A stretch of DNA of 64,000 nucleotides from Gammaproteobacteria bacterium (lineage in GTDB: Bacteria; Pseudomonadota; Gammaproteobacteria; Pseudomonadales; Azotimanducaceae). Of this stretch, positions 8,053-17,606 are shown one piece after another. The translations under genes and the position numbers were made by a program. The stretch is from assembly GCA_009840305.1 (NCBI GenBank), contig VXNY01000029.1, positions 248,001 through 312,000 of the forward strand. Reading direction: 5' to 3'. The stretch's first letter is position 1. Each line of letters opens with the position of its first letter. The notes beneath the pieces were generated by a model. It was not told the origin of the DNA, made no database searches, and saw only the letters and a list, made by a program, of their open reading frames with translations.

Positions 8053-9069
8053 TTGAACAGGTATCAATTCTTTCGGTTGCCTAGGCTTAATTCATTGTTA
8101 GCCATTGGCGCGTTGTGTGTTGTTCTAGTCGTAACTTCCGGTTGCACAGTTCGAGCGTCTACGGCAAACTCGGTAGTTGGTGACTCCTTAGAAGATTCGA
8201 CCATCACCGACGGATTGGATGTGGAGAGTTTGTGGCTCCGCGCAGAGCTGATCTCTGACAAACTTCTCGAAATCTGGGCTGAAGCAATTGAAAATTTAGG
8301 TTCTATCGAGAACCGTGCCTGCTCATACACCAGAATCACAGCCCCATGCGATGACTGCGACGACGAGCCCACGCGTAGAAGTATTTATGCTCTTCGCCAT
8401 TCGCTTTTGCAACCCGGTGTGAAATCGTTGATGGAATGGTTCGATACTCCAGCCACGCATACTGTGTCCGAGAGAGTCGAAGAAAAATTTGACGCGACAC
8501 AAGAACCACCTTGGACTTTATTGACCCTAGATGATGAAGAACCGACTGAAAGTGAACGCTATAGTCACTTTCAAGAGAAGATTGCTCTGTATAGTAGTAT
8601 GGAACAAAAACGTGCGCGTCGAGAAGAGCGTATCCCAGTTGGTGACATTCATCCCGCCGCGATGAAGTCGTGGTTTGAATCGCTGGTTCCAACCCACTAT
8701 TTGGGAACTGAAGACGAGCAAATATTTTTTGGTCTAAAACCTGACCGAAAGTCCAAGTCTCCCACGACCAAGCATTTGCAACTCACGTTAGCAATCGACT
8801 TGGACACACGCGATTTCACGATGTTTGACCAGCGCGCAGTGCGCAAATTTGTTCCTCATTTTGGTCTTCGAGTTCGCGAGTTGGAATTCCACGGTACTTT
8901 TGAGCGTGAACCGAATTTAGATGTGGTAGTATTGAATCACTTTGAATATTCGTTTCGCGTGCGTCTGACCACAATCTTTCCTTCATACAACCGGTTTGAA
9001 CATTGGTATCAAGATTTTGATTGTGAGGTCAATTCAGAGTCTGAGAATACAGAACTAGAAAGCAGCTAG
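8053..9069 (+). CDS. Predicted lipoprotein, unknown function
   Basis: The N-terminus has basic residues, a hydrophobic stretch and the lipobox VTSGC, so Cys31 is probably lipidated. The mature 308 residues include a cysteine group (CSYTRITAPCDDCDDE) near residues 90-105, a long acidic middle region and a C-terminal part rich in beta-type sequence (LQLTLAIDLDTRDFTMFDQ; FGLRVRELEFHGTF). I recognise no family. The TTG at 8053 is chosen because the signal peptide follows directly; no ATG precedes it in frame and the ribosome-binding site is weak. It is convergent with the first solenoid gene pair and has no partner gene in an obvious operon. Confidence 0.75.
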   Translation: MNRYQFFRLPRLNSLLAIGALCVVLVVTSGCTVRASTANSVVGDSLEDSTITDGLDVESLWLRAELISDKLLEIWAEAIENLGSIENRACSYTRITAPCDDCDDEPTRRSIYALRHSLLQPGVKSLMEWFDTPATHTVSERVEEKFDATQEPPWTLLTLDDEEPTESERYSHFQEKIALYSSMEQKRARREERIPVGDIHPAAMKSWFESLVPTHYLGTEDEQIFFGLKPDRKSKSPTTKHLQLTLAIDLDTRDFTMFDQRAVRKFVPHFGLRVRELEFHGTFEREPNLDVVVLNHFEYSFRVRLTTIFPSYNRFEHWYQDFDCEVNSESENTELESS

Positions 9070-9276
9070 CCTTTCATTTAATCGAACGAACGTTGGAGGG
9101 AAAGCCCGCGCTAGACCGTTACAACACCAATTGAACTCCAAGAGAGTGATTGGGAATCAGCGAGAAGCCTGAAACAGAAGAGATTGTTCTTGCCCCGTTT
9201 TAGTACCCTAGCGGAAATTTAAGTGATCTTAGTTCACACCCAATGTAGGCACATTTCTTACAAAAAGAGCCTATCG

Positions 9277-11064
9277 CTATTCATAGGTCGGCCTTTTGTA
9301 GATTGTCCCCACGTAATCCAATTGTTCCTGCGTGAGTTCTGGTTCCGAGTAGTAATCCAGTGCATGTGCAGCTTCATATCTGAGTTTTGGAGGAAAATCG
9401 TCCAGTCGTTCGAAGAGTTGAACAGGATTTGCTCTACACCAATCCAAGAAAAAACTAAACCAACTTACCTCTTCTTTCGAGGATTCTTCATATTCCAGGA
9501 AGAGTTCTAATGCTCTGTCAACTTCTCCCTGCTCTATAGCTCGATCCGCCAGCCAGTGAGTGGAAGTTCTTCGCGCAGGGTCACTCACCTTTGGTAACAT
9601 TTCAAACGCAGCATCCAAATCACTCCGAGCGAGTTCGCTAAGTACAAACGCCTCAAGTCGCGCGGAGTCAGGCTCTGCGGCAGCGATCTTCATGGCGCGT
9701 TCTGGATCTTCTAAGACTAGCTCATAGAGCGAAATCCTAATCAAGTCTTCCCTTGAATCCTGTTCGGTATGCTCAGTTGTTATTACCCAATCAAGCGCTT
9801 CTGATGGGTTGTTTTTCGCCCAGTTTGCGACAATTTGCCTAAGCGTAGAAGATTTGGCTGCTCCGAGATGCTTCAGCGCTGGGATTAGTTCAATCGCTCG
9901 CTCTGCTTCCGTTCGTGCAAGTTCTGCCAGTGCTAGCTCACATGCCAATGGTTGTAAATGAAAGGGAATCTGTTCCATTCTGTCGAGCACGGTCGCAGGA
10001 TCCATCGCAGCCCAAGACTTCAATAACAATTGTTGAACAGTATCGGTCATAAACGCACGATCGCGTGGCGATATCTCACTCTGAGCTTGAAGGTTCGTGT
10101 GATCTGAAACCTCATCGAGTAATTGAGGAGATCCATTTTCAATATACGCCCAAGTGTCTTGTGGGTTGTTTCTTACGAGTGCCTCGGTTACCAACCGGAA
10201 AGCTTTGATTCTCGGAAAATATTCCTCGTTGTAGTCAATTACGTCGGCAAATGGTTCGCGAAGTCGAAATAGTGCATCGAGCCCCTGTTGTTCGATTGCT
10301 GCTTCAGCTACAAGAATCATATCTTGTAATTGCAACTCATCGTCCAGCCCATCTTCGACCAACACGCGCCATGCAGTGCTCACGTCGTTAGCTAGTTCAA
10401 TTGCAGTTGAGCTACTCTCTAAGTGTGCTACATACTCAGGGTGCCCCAGTTCGCTCGCTATTGCCTGAAGTTCTTGAGAGGGTAGGTCGTCTCGAACACT
10501 CGCAATTGTTTCGAGCACAGTGAGTCGTAAGTCTCGATCGAGACTTGCAGTGGCGTCGACAACACTATCCAAATCCGTCACTGACCATTCGGTAATAATC
10601 GCTTTAACAAATGGATCGCGTTCTGTAACGGGAAGCTCGACCGCGACATCCATTGCTTTTTGGGGATCAATCACGGTTAACCGCCCTGCGATCGCAAATA
10701 ACGTCTCATTCTTGACGCTACTGTGCTCGATGTCGCGAGAGTAACTCAAGAGATCGAGTAATTCCTTTTCTCCAGCATTGGCTAGAGCGATGTAAAGGTC
10801 AACGGTGCGATTGAACGCGATAGAGTGCTCGACCAACAACGGAATGTCTTTTTTCATGTCGGTCGAGGAAGTTTTTACTCGCACACTTGCTTCCTCGTCC
10901 GCGACGAGATTAGATGCAAGCAAAACAATCATTCCCGTTTGAACTACATAACGAAAAAGACGCTGCCAAGTACCAAGATCATTCAATTTAACACTCAATC
11001 CCCTGTTTTTCTTCCCGACAAAAAAGTCGTAGTTGTCGCTTCGTTCTTTGCACACCTTATTCAC
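9277..11064 (-). CDS. Solenoid family, subtype B' (copy 1): secreted helical-repeat protein
   Basis: This 595-residue protein is predicted to be exported. A hydrophobic stretch (residues ~38-54) ends in SNLVA followed by acidic residues, which looks like a cleavable signal peptide. The body consists of helical hairpins of ~31-34 residues marked by VIDPQKAMDVA, RNNPQDTWAYI, AMDPATVLDRM, KNNPSEALDWV, LEDPERAMKIA and RANPVQLFERL. The ending LTQEQLDYVGTIYK matches copy 2 (LTQEQLDYISAIYD). Its start overlaps the end of the A' gene upstream by 8 bp, so the two are translationally coupled. The fold is inferred from repeat spacing. It resembles TPR/HEAT-like solenoids but matches no family I know. 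Its role is unknown. Confidence 0.92.
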   Translation of the reverse strand: MNKVCKERSDNYDFFVGKKNRGLSVKLNDLGTWQRLFRYVVQTGMIVLLASNLVADEEASVRVKTSSTDMKKDIPLLVEHSIAFNRTVDLYIALANAGEKELLDLLSYSRDIEHSSVKNETLFAIAGRLTVIDPQKAMDVAVELPVTERDPFVKAIITEWSVTDLDSVVDATASLDRDLRLTVLETIASVRDDLPSQELQAIASELGHPEYVAHLESSSTAIELANDVSTAWRVLVEDGLDDELQLQDMILVAEAAIEQQGLDALFRLREPFADVIDYNEEYFPRIKAFRLVTEALVRNNPQDTWAYIENGSPQLLDEVSDHTNLQAQSEISPRDRAFMTDTVQQLLLKSWAAMDPATVLDRMEQIPFHLQPLACELALAELARTEAERAIELIPALKHLGAAKSSTLRQIVANWAKNNPSEALDWVITTEHTEQDSREDLIRISLYELVLEDPERAMKIAAAEPDSARLEAFVLSELARSDLDAAFEMLPKVSDPARRTSTHWLADRAIEQGEVDRALELFLEYEESSKEEVSWFSFFLDWCRANPVQLFERLDDFPPKLRYEAAHALDYYSEPELTQEQLDYVGTIYKRPTYE

Positions 11065-12961
11065 GCCAATCGTCCGGCATAACTAGCTCGTCTAAGTCGA
11101 TCAACCCTTTGTCTTCTTGTAACTTCAACTCGAGAATAAAGATATTCTTACTTGCTGGGTGCTCGCTGAGTAACGCTTCTATCGACGCGACGGATTCCTC
11201 CGACAGCACGGGTCTTGATTCTTGATGGTCTAAAAGCATCTTCGCTGCCCAAGACCGGAGACGCTGAGATTCTATTGCCGGAAGAGAATCGAATAATTGC
11301 TGTGGATCGCGCTCTACCCATTCCCAAAATACTCCGTTGAAATAACTTGCTGGTCCGACCAAAGGCGCATTGAGCGAAGGAACTTCAGCCCCCAACGCGA
11401 TCGCTGCTTGTGGGTCTCCAGCGCGCACCAGCATCTTTCCGAGATCGTCAATGGCGAAATACCTGGGGTGTTCGTCCAACTGGGGAAGAAGTTTAATTGC
11501 TTCATCGAGCCTGCCCATCTGCGTAAGTTCCCAAACCACGTCATATGGGGCTTGAGTTAAATGAATACGGGTACTCGCGAGCTCCCGCGATAATTCCAGT
11601 GCTTTTTGAGTATCGGTCGCGACGATGTTCCGAAGTACTTGCCTTACGAGAATCTCTCGCAATTGACTGTTCTCGCCAGCGTAGGAAATTGACCATTCGA
11701 GCGCGGCTTCTGGATCTGCATTCGACCACTGTTTGGCGATGATACTAACGACATTTGCTGCAGAACGAAGAAACTTCTTCGCTGTCTCGAGGTACTGTAG
11801 TGCTTCTTCGGGTGATACATAGGCAAGGTGTGTGAAAGCTATTTCGATCGCATCCACGCGCGCAACTTGGGGTAACAACTCGAGATTATCAAGCATTCCT
11901 CTAGGATCTGTATGCGCCCAAGTATCGGACACTGTCCTTTGTAACTGCACGTGTATAGGGTCGTCGGCCCACTTTGCGACTTTCTCGAGTGCGGCGATGG
12001 GGTCAATACGAGCCGCGACCATTGCGAGCGCGCAAGGAAGTTCACCACGTTCTCGACGGGACAAGTTTTGAACATAGTCGAACGCTTCGTCAAGTTGCGC
12101 GCCAACCACACCCTCGATGACGGCACTCAATGCGGTACGATCGTTCTTGTGAGGAAAGAGTTCGGCTGCGTGTAAAAGCACGTCAAGTCCTTCCTCGTCG
12201 TTCCATACTGACGCAATGAGTTTAAACGAGTCAAGTTGCTTTCCATCGTCTACGTCATCTTTTACTAGCTCGGTCCATGCGAATACGGGATCTTCGATCA
12301 GTTTGAATGTTTGGTGCGCGCTTAACAGCTGCAACGCAACGCCCTCTAAATCTAGTTCACGGGCAATGTCGAGTAGCGTGGACGTCGAAAGGTCGTTGCG
12401 CGTGGACAGAATGCTGTCGAGAGCGACATGTTGGTCAGTTCCATACAAAGACTGAGCACCTACCACTGCTTCGCTTAGATTTGTGAGCGACCACTCGTGA
12501 AAAACACTTTCTAACAAAGGTGTTCGACGGACTCTCGGGAGATCTGCAATCCAACGAAGTGCATGATCCGGATCGTAAGTCGTGAGTTTCCGAACAACAA
12601 GCGTCTGAATGCTCGTGCGAATGCTGCCACGCTCTATATTTTCGGTGAGGTTCAACAGATCAATTAGTTCGTCTTTGTCGATGTTGACTAAGTATTTGTA
12701 GAGTGACACCGAACGCTGAAAAACACTTTCAATCTTGACCAGTTCATGCACCGCCTCGCCAGGGGACTGGTATTCTGGTTTCCCTTGGCTATCCGCATCT
12801 ATTCTTTGTGTCTTTGAAGCATCGTTTCGCGCAATATCTCTATCACCATCTTGGTTTCCCAAATTGGAAATCACAAAAAGGTAAGCAGCTAAAGACACTG
12901 CCACAACGATAGTTGCTGTACAGCCTACGATAATCCATTGGTTTTTGCCGAGTTTTTTCAT
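11057..12961 (-). CDS. Solenoid family, subtype A' (copy 1): membrane-anchored helical-repeat protein
   Basis: This 634-residue protein has a short basic N-terminus, one transmembrane helix (residues ~9-31, WIIVGCTATIVVAVSLAAYL) and no cleavage site, so the body should face the periplasm. Repeat markers include TYDPDHALRWI, RIDPIAALEKV, HTDPRGMLDNL, YVSPEEALQYL, NADPEAALEWS, AGDPQAAIALG and ERDPQQLFDSL. A C-terminal tail of ~40 residues ending EDKGLIDLDELVMPDDWRE is shared with the other A' copy and absent from subtypes A, B and B'. ATG at 12961 is the only good start. It is first in a two-gene unit with B' copy 1. Function is unknown. Confidence 0.93.
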   Translation of the reverse strand: MKKLGKNQWIIVGCTATIVVAVSLAAYLFVISNLGNQDGDRDIARNDASKTQRIDADSQGKPEYQSPGEAVHELVKIESVFQRSVSLYKYLVNIDKDELIDLLNLTENIERGSIRTSIQTLVVRKLTTYDPDHALRWIADLPRVRRTPLLESVFHEWSLTNLSEAVVGAQSLYGTDQHVALDSILSTRNDLSTSTLLDIARELDLEGVALQLLSAHQTFKLIEDPVFAWTELVKDDVDDGKQLDSFKLIASVWNDEEGLDVLLHAAELFPHKNDRTALSAVIEGVVGAQLDEAFDYVQNLSRRERGELPCALAMVAARIDPIAALEKVAKWADDPIHVQLQRTVSDTWAHTDPRGMLDNLELLPQVARVDAIEIAFTHLAYVSPEEALQYLETAKKFLRSAANVVSIIAKQWSNADPEAALEWSISYAGENSQLREILVRQVLRNIVATDTQKALELSRELASTRIHLTQAPYDVVWELTQMGRLDEAIKLLPQLDEHPRYFAIDDLGKMLVRAGDPQAAIALGAEVPSLNAPLVGPASYFNGVFWEWVERDPQQLFDSLPAIESQRLRSWAAKMLLDHQESRPVLSEESVASIEALLSEHPASKNIFILELKLQEDKGLIDLDELVMPDDWRE

Positions 12962-13429
12962 CGTGCACCTGAGATTACAAATTTCCTAGAAATATCTGTC
13001 GATAGTATGTTTATATTCCACACGCAGCAAAATCAAAGCGTTTTGTGCTAATTGCTTTAAATTTAGATTCCGGATTCACGTGTAGAGCTAGAGTTTGTTG
13101 GGGTGTGTTGTCAGTGGAACGATCTTAATTCGGCAGTGAATGTCGCCAGTAGATGTCGTCATCCAACTCATTGATCAAAGCCTAGAACGACTTAATTTTT
13201 TTGACTTTTGCGAACGGACATGTGAAAGTGATATCGCGTTTAGTGTTAACAGTTTCGAGACCTGGTCGCTGAAACTATCATTTTGCCGGTCTTCACCAAA
13301 AAGGGCTCATCTTAACTCAATCGGGTCAGAAACCCTAGAGAAAGCTCACTGCTCCCTATGTAATTTGGGATAAACTGATCGGAAAGGGTACTTTAACAGC
13401 AATCGATAGTTGAAATTGTCCTTTTTTGC
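12962..13429. other. 468-bp gap between the two A'-B' pairs
   Basis: The gap should hold the promoter of the A'1-B'1 pair (near 13 kb, minus strand) and the 3' flank of B'2. An open frame of 77 codons on the plus strand (13140-13373) has no ribosome-binding site and atypical composition, and is not annotated. No clear -35/-10 pair or terminator was found. Confidence 0.5.
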
Positions 13430-15244
13430 CTACTCTGGTGGATTGTCCCAGTCGTAAATAGCGCTTATGTAATCTAGTTGTTCCTGAGTAAATCCTGGGA
13501 GATGAATGTAACCTAAGGCACGAGCAGCTGCTGTTCTCAATTTAGGTTCGAACTCATCCAACCGCTCAAAAAGATCAACAGCGTTATAGTCCGCCCAACT
13601 TCGGAAAAACCAATACCAACTCACTTCCTCTCCAGAGCTATTTTCGTATTGGTGTAAGAACTCCATTCCGCGTTCAACTTCGCCACTTTCGGCAAGTGCT
13701 TCTGCTACCGTTTCGGTTGCACTTGTTCTGCCGGATTGACTGACTAAGGGTAAAACTTCAATAGCAGACTCAACGTCACTTCGCGCGAGTTCGCGCATGA
13801 TCCAACCTTCAAGGTACTTCGATTCTTCCTGCTGCGACGCAAGTTGAAGCGCGCGTTTTGGATCTTCTAGACTGTGTGCTGCAAAGGCTGTTCTCATTAT
13901 GCTCAATTTGTTAGACGGCCACCGGCCCGGGTTAGAGGTCGCAACATTGTCCATTTCCGAAGCAGACAAGACCCAATCGAGGGCCGCTGCAGGATCCAAA
14001 GCTGACCACCGTCTTATGACTTCCTCTAGTGTTGCATCGTTGCGTGCGCCATATGGAGCCAAAGAATGAATTAATTCAATCGTCCGCTCCGGATCTGTGG
14101 CTACCAGCGCCGCTAGTGCGTGCTCACAAGCATCGGGCTGCAATTTGTGTGGTATCTGTGCAATTTCAGCGAGTACCGTTTCGGGATAGACTTCAGCCCA
14201 AGAACGAATTAGCAGGTGTTGCACTCTGTCGGCCATGTATGCCTGTTCTCGCGGCGAGACTGTACTCGGGTCTTGTGATTGATCCGAGCCCTCCAATGGA
14301 TCGCTTGTCTGTGTGGAACCACTTTGAATGTACTGCCAAGTGTTTTGCGGATCATTTTTGACAAGCTCACTTAATACCACATCGAAGATGTATGTACGGC
14401 CGATGATGCGAAATCCGATGTCGAAAGGCTCATGAAGATGAAAAAGAGCTTCAAATCCTTGCTCTTCAATGAGTGTTTCCGCGACCAGTACCAACGTGTC
14501 AAGCTGTGAGAAGTCATCCAATCCGTCGTTAATCAACACGTTCCAAGCAGTCTTTGGATCGTCAGCAAACTCGATCGCTTTTGAATCACTCTCAAAGTAT
14601 GTGGCAAAGTCAGAATGACCCAGTTTACGAGCAATTTCGTTATGTCGAGCTTCCGTTAGATCGTCCCTCACGCTCAAGATAACCAAGAGTGTGGATAAAC
14701 GCTCGCGTCTGTTCAGTTTCGTAGCTGCAGTGATTGCTTCATCCAAGTTCGAAACACACCACTCGGAGAACATCCCCCTTAAGAACGGGTCTCGTTCTAG
14801 ATCGCCGAGTTCTTCGAATTTAGCGAGTGCTGCTTGTGGATCGATTACGGTAAACCGACCCGCTATGGCAAATATTGTTTCGTCTCTTACACTACCCAGT
14901 GCACTATCTCGGGATTCTTCCAACAACGCCAATAACTCTTCTTGATTCGCTTGGGTCAGTGCTTCGAAGAGCGCGGCGTTGTGAACGAAAATATCCGCAT
15001 GATCACCCAACAATGAACTCCCCTTGTTCGAATCCGCTTGAAGATCACGATCGGATGGAGTGGAATTGGTAGTTTGGACGGTATCTTCTTCTGCTAGAGC
15101 GATCCATGGAAGCAGTGCAAGGATTCCTATGATTGTGATGAGACGCAACGTTTCATGCCTAGCTGCAATTCGGTGTATTTCAAAATTCATCAGGTACTTC
15201 GCTATGAACTCTTGTGTTGTCAATTTCAAAGATGGCTTCGACAT
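13430..15244 (-). CDS. Solenoid family, subtype B' (copy 2): secreted helical-repeat protein
   Basis: This 604-residue paralog of B' copy 1 shares SVRDETIFAIAGRFTVIDPQ and many repeat blocks with it (copy 1 has SVKNETLFAIAGRLTVIDPQ). The hydrophobic segment LITIIGILALLPWIALAEED reads as a cleavable signal peptide (ALA/EE). Translation may start at ATG 15244, 3 bp after the A' stop, or at ATG 15190, which leaves a more normal signal length; coupling favours the former. Repeat markers are VIDPQAALAKF, KNDPQNTWQYI, EVYPETVLAEI, ATDPERTIELI, ALDPAAALDWV and LEDPKRALQLA. A low-complexity Ser/Gln insert (DPLEGSDQSQDPSTV) replaces a shorter one in copy 1. Function is unknown. Confidence 0.92.
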   Translation of the reverse strand: MSKPSLKLTTQEFIAKYLMNFEIHRIAARHETLRLITIIGILALLPWIALAEEDTVQTTNSTPSDRDLQADSNKGSSLLGDHADIFVHNAALFEALTQANQEELLALLEESRDSALGSVRDETIFAIAGRFTVIDPQAALAKFEELGDLERDPFLRGMFSEWCVSNLDEAITAATKLNRRERLSTLLVILSVRDDLTEARHNEIARKLGHSDFATYFESDSKAIEFADDPKTAWNVLINDGLDDFSQLDTLVLVAETLIEEQGFEALFHLHEPFDIGFRIIGRTYIFDVVLSELVKNDPQNTWQYIQSGSTQTSDPLEGSDQSQDPSTVSPREQAYMADRVQHLLIRSWAEVYPETVLAEIAQIPHKLQPDACEHALAALVATDPERTIELIHSLAPYGARNDATLEEVIRRWSALDPAAALDWVLSASEMDNVATSNPGRWPSNKLSIMRTAFAAHSLEDPKRALQLASQQEESKYLEGWIMRELARSDVESAIEVLPLVSQSGRTSATETVAEALAESGEVERGMEFLHQYENSSGEEVSWYWFFRSWADYNAVDLFERLDEFEPKLRTAAARALGYIHLPGFTQEQLDYISAIYDWDNPPE

Positions 15245-15247
15245 TCT

Positions 15248-17161
15248 CTATTCCACCCAATCTGGCGGTAGAACTAGTTGATCTAGGTCGATCAATCCTT
15301 TTTCATCTTGCAGCTGTAGCTCTAACAGATGCATAATCTCGGTTATTGGGTACTCGCTCAGCAACTTTTCTGCTTCCTCGATAGATTCTTCGGACAACGT
15401 GGGTCTGGACTTTTGTCGATTGATAAGTGTCCGTGCGGCCATAGATCGGAGCAAGGGCGAAGTTAACGATTGAAGAGAATCGAACAGTTGCTGTGGATCG
15501 CGTGTGGTCCATAGATGAAATACGCCGTTGAAATAACTCGCAGGGCCGGTAATTATCAAGCTAGGATCTGGTGTTGGAATGTCAGCTCCTAACTCTATTG
15601 CCGCATAAGGTTCTCCTGCCTCTACGAGCCTCCATCCAAGATCCTTTATCGCGAAATGTGTCGCGTTTTTGTCCAACATTGGAAGACGGCTGATCGCTTC
15701 ATCAAGCCTTCCCATTTTCGCGAGTTTTTCTACGATGTCGTACTTTGCTTCTGAAAGGAACCTGTTGTATGTACTGCGAATTTCACTGGAGAGTTCTAAT
15801 GCTCTTTCAATATCACTTTCTACAAGATTCGTAAAGAGACTCCATATCAGGCTCTTTCGTAATCCTGTATTCGAGCCGGCATAGGAAATGGACCATTCGA
15901 GCGCGGCTTCCGGATCAGCCTGGGACCACTGTTCTGCGATAATTGCTGGTAACATTGTTTTAGTGCTAAGAAACTGATTGGCTCGATCGAGATTCTGAAT
16001 TGCCTCCTGTGGTGAGACATAGGCAAGGTGCGTAAACGCGATTTCCAGCGCTTCCGCTCGTGTAAACTGAGGTACTAGTTCAAGCTTATTCAGCATTCCG
16101 CGAGGATCAGACTCCGCCCAGGTCGTGGATGCTATTCTCTCTAAATGGGTATGAATTGGATCATCCGACCAACTTGCCATTTCACTGAGCGCGAGTTCGG
16201 GATCGACTCGCGCCGCAACCATAGCGAGTGCTGTAGGGAGTTGACCTCGATCTTTTTTCGATAGGTTTCGAACATAGTTAAACGCTTCCTCTAGTTCATG
16301 ACCTACTACGTCTTCAATGACTTTGCTTAAAGCAAGGTGATCGTTCTCGTGGGGAAATACGGTAGCCGCTCGCAAGAGGACATCAAGTCCTTCGTCTTCC
16401 TTCCAAGTAGATGCAACAAGCTGAAACAAGTCGAGTTGCTTGGTATCCTCGACGTCGTCGTTGACGATTACATCCCAGGCAGCACTAGGTGTTTCGAGAA
16501 GTTTGTGAGTTTGGTTCGCACTGATCTGGAGCAACGCAAATTCCTCAAGTCCCAACTCTTGGGCAATATCGAGAAGAATCGAGCTTGATAGATCTTCCCG
16601 AGTAAAAAGAGTCGCTTCGAGAGCTGCGCGTCGCTCGGTACCGATCAGGGACTTTGCTCCTTCGATGGCTTGCACCAGATTAGTTATAGACCAATCGTGG
16701 AACAGTCGCGTTAGCAGTGGTATTCGTCGGACTTTTGGAACTTCAGTGATCCAATCTAATGCTTGCTCTGGGTCAACAGTTGCGAGCTTTCGGAGGACTA
16801 TGGTTTGTATGTTTGAACGAATACTCGCACGTTCAATGCTTTCGGTATGGTGCAACAAATTAACGAGATCGCTTTCTTTTACTTCGGCGAGATATGCGTA
16901 TAAGGACGCGGTACGCTGAAAGTTGCTTTCGATCTTGATTAACCCATCCAGTGCTTCTTGGGGAGTTCGATGAATTAAATTTGCGTAGCCACTCTGTTCT
17001 AGTGCTTTCGCTTTCGATGCGTCAATATTTGGTGCGCTAGTCTCGTTGTCTTGGTCATTCGCTTTGGAACTGAAGTGTAAGTAGAGAAAGACTGAAGCGG
17101 TTACCACCACCATTGTAGAACAGCCCACGATGATCCATTGGAACTGCCTAAGATTTTTCAT
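15248..17161 (-). CDS. Solenoid family, subtype A' (copy 2): membrane-anchored helical-repeat protein
   Basis: This 637-residue protein closely parallels A' copy 1. The anchor at residues ~8-30 (WIIVGCSTMVVVTASVFLYL) keeps the WIIVGC start. Repeat markers TVDPEQALDWI, RVDPELALSEM, ESDPRGMLNKL, YVSPQEAIQNL, QADPEAALEWS, AGEPYAAIELG and TRDPQQLFDSL fall in the same order. The tail EKGLIDLDQLVLPPDWVE is conserved. The A' copies resemble each other much more than either resembles B', so the pair was duplicated as a unit. It is transcribed away from the SUMF1 gene and followed 3 bp later by B' copy 2. Confidence 0.93.
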   Translation of the reverse strand: MKNLRQFQWIIVGCSTMVVVTASVFLYLHFSSKANDQDNETSAPNIDASKAKALEQSGYANLIHRTPQEALDGLIKIESNFQRTASLYAYLAEVKESDLVNLLHHTESIERASIRSNIQTIVLRKLATVDPEQALDWITEVPKVRRIPLLTRLFHDWSITNLVQAIEGAKSLIGTERRAALEATLFTREDLSSSILLDIAQELGLEEFALLQISANQTHKLLETPSAAWDVIVNDDVEDTKQLDLFQLVASTWKEDEGLDVLLRAATVFPHENDHLALSKVIEDVVGHELEEAFNYVRNLSKKDRGQLPTALAMVAARVDPELALSEMASWSDDPIHTHLERIASTTWAESDPRGMLNKLELVPQFTRAEALEIAFTHLAYVSPQEAIQNLDRANQFLSTKTMLPAIIAEQWSQADPEAALEWSISYAGSNTGLRKSLIWSLFTNLVESDIERALELSSEIRSTYNRFLSEAKYDIVEKLAKMGRLDEAISRLPMLDKNATHFAIKDLGWRLVEAGEPYAAIELGADIPTPDPSLIITGPASYFNGVFHLWTTRDPQQLFDSLQSLTSPLLRSMAARTLINRQKSRPTLSEESIEEAEKLLSEYPITEIMHLLELQLQDEKGLIDLDQLVLPPDWVE

Positions 17162-17606
17162 TTTCGAAGTCGAACTATGAGTGTCGTTGGAGTCTCACAC
17201 AATTAAGAGGCGATGAGAACTTCCTCTGTAACAAAGAATATAGATACACAAATAGTACCCTAAGTTTCCATCGATATAAACTGATTGAGCTTCGTCTCCA
17301 ATGGTTTCACTTAAAACGCTAGTCAGTGAGATCACAACAGTAAGCGTCTGTGGATGGCTAAGACCAATTCAATTTCAGTTCTACTAGAAGTATAAATATA
17401 GAATTTCCTTTCAAAAGAAACACGTGACGCCGCCGAGAATGCCTCGATTCCTTCGTAACATCTGTTAGAGTGTGGGCAGATCTAGGAATTTCAGCCTACA
17501 AGATATTTCATTGCCATGTTAAACTCTTATTAAAACGAAGGAACTTTGTCGAAGTCATTCAGTCACAACGAGCACACAACCCTCCCAGGTTGGATATTAC
17601 AAGATC
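17162..17606. other. 445-bp divergent intergenic region
   Basis: The region separates the A'2-B'2 unit (minus) from the SUMF1-domain gene (plus) and should carry promoters for both. AT-rich stretches such as TATAAATATAG near 17390 are possible -10 elements, but I see no convincing -35 partner. No ORF with coding character and no RNA gene was recognised. Confidence 0.4.

Noticed and set aside
13140-13373. 77-codon plus-strand frame in the gap between the two A'-B' pairs
   Set aside because: No ribosome-binding site, cysteine-rich unstructured composition, no resemblance to neighbours or known families; likely a chance frame in a promoter region.
9207-17262. Short shared string AGTACCCT near 9.2 kb, 13.39 kb (reverse) and 17.25 kb, around the A'-B' pairs
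   Set aside because: Eight bases in three variable positions and orientations is too weak to call a regulatory motif without more copies.
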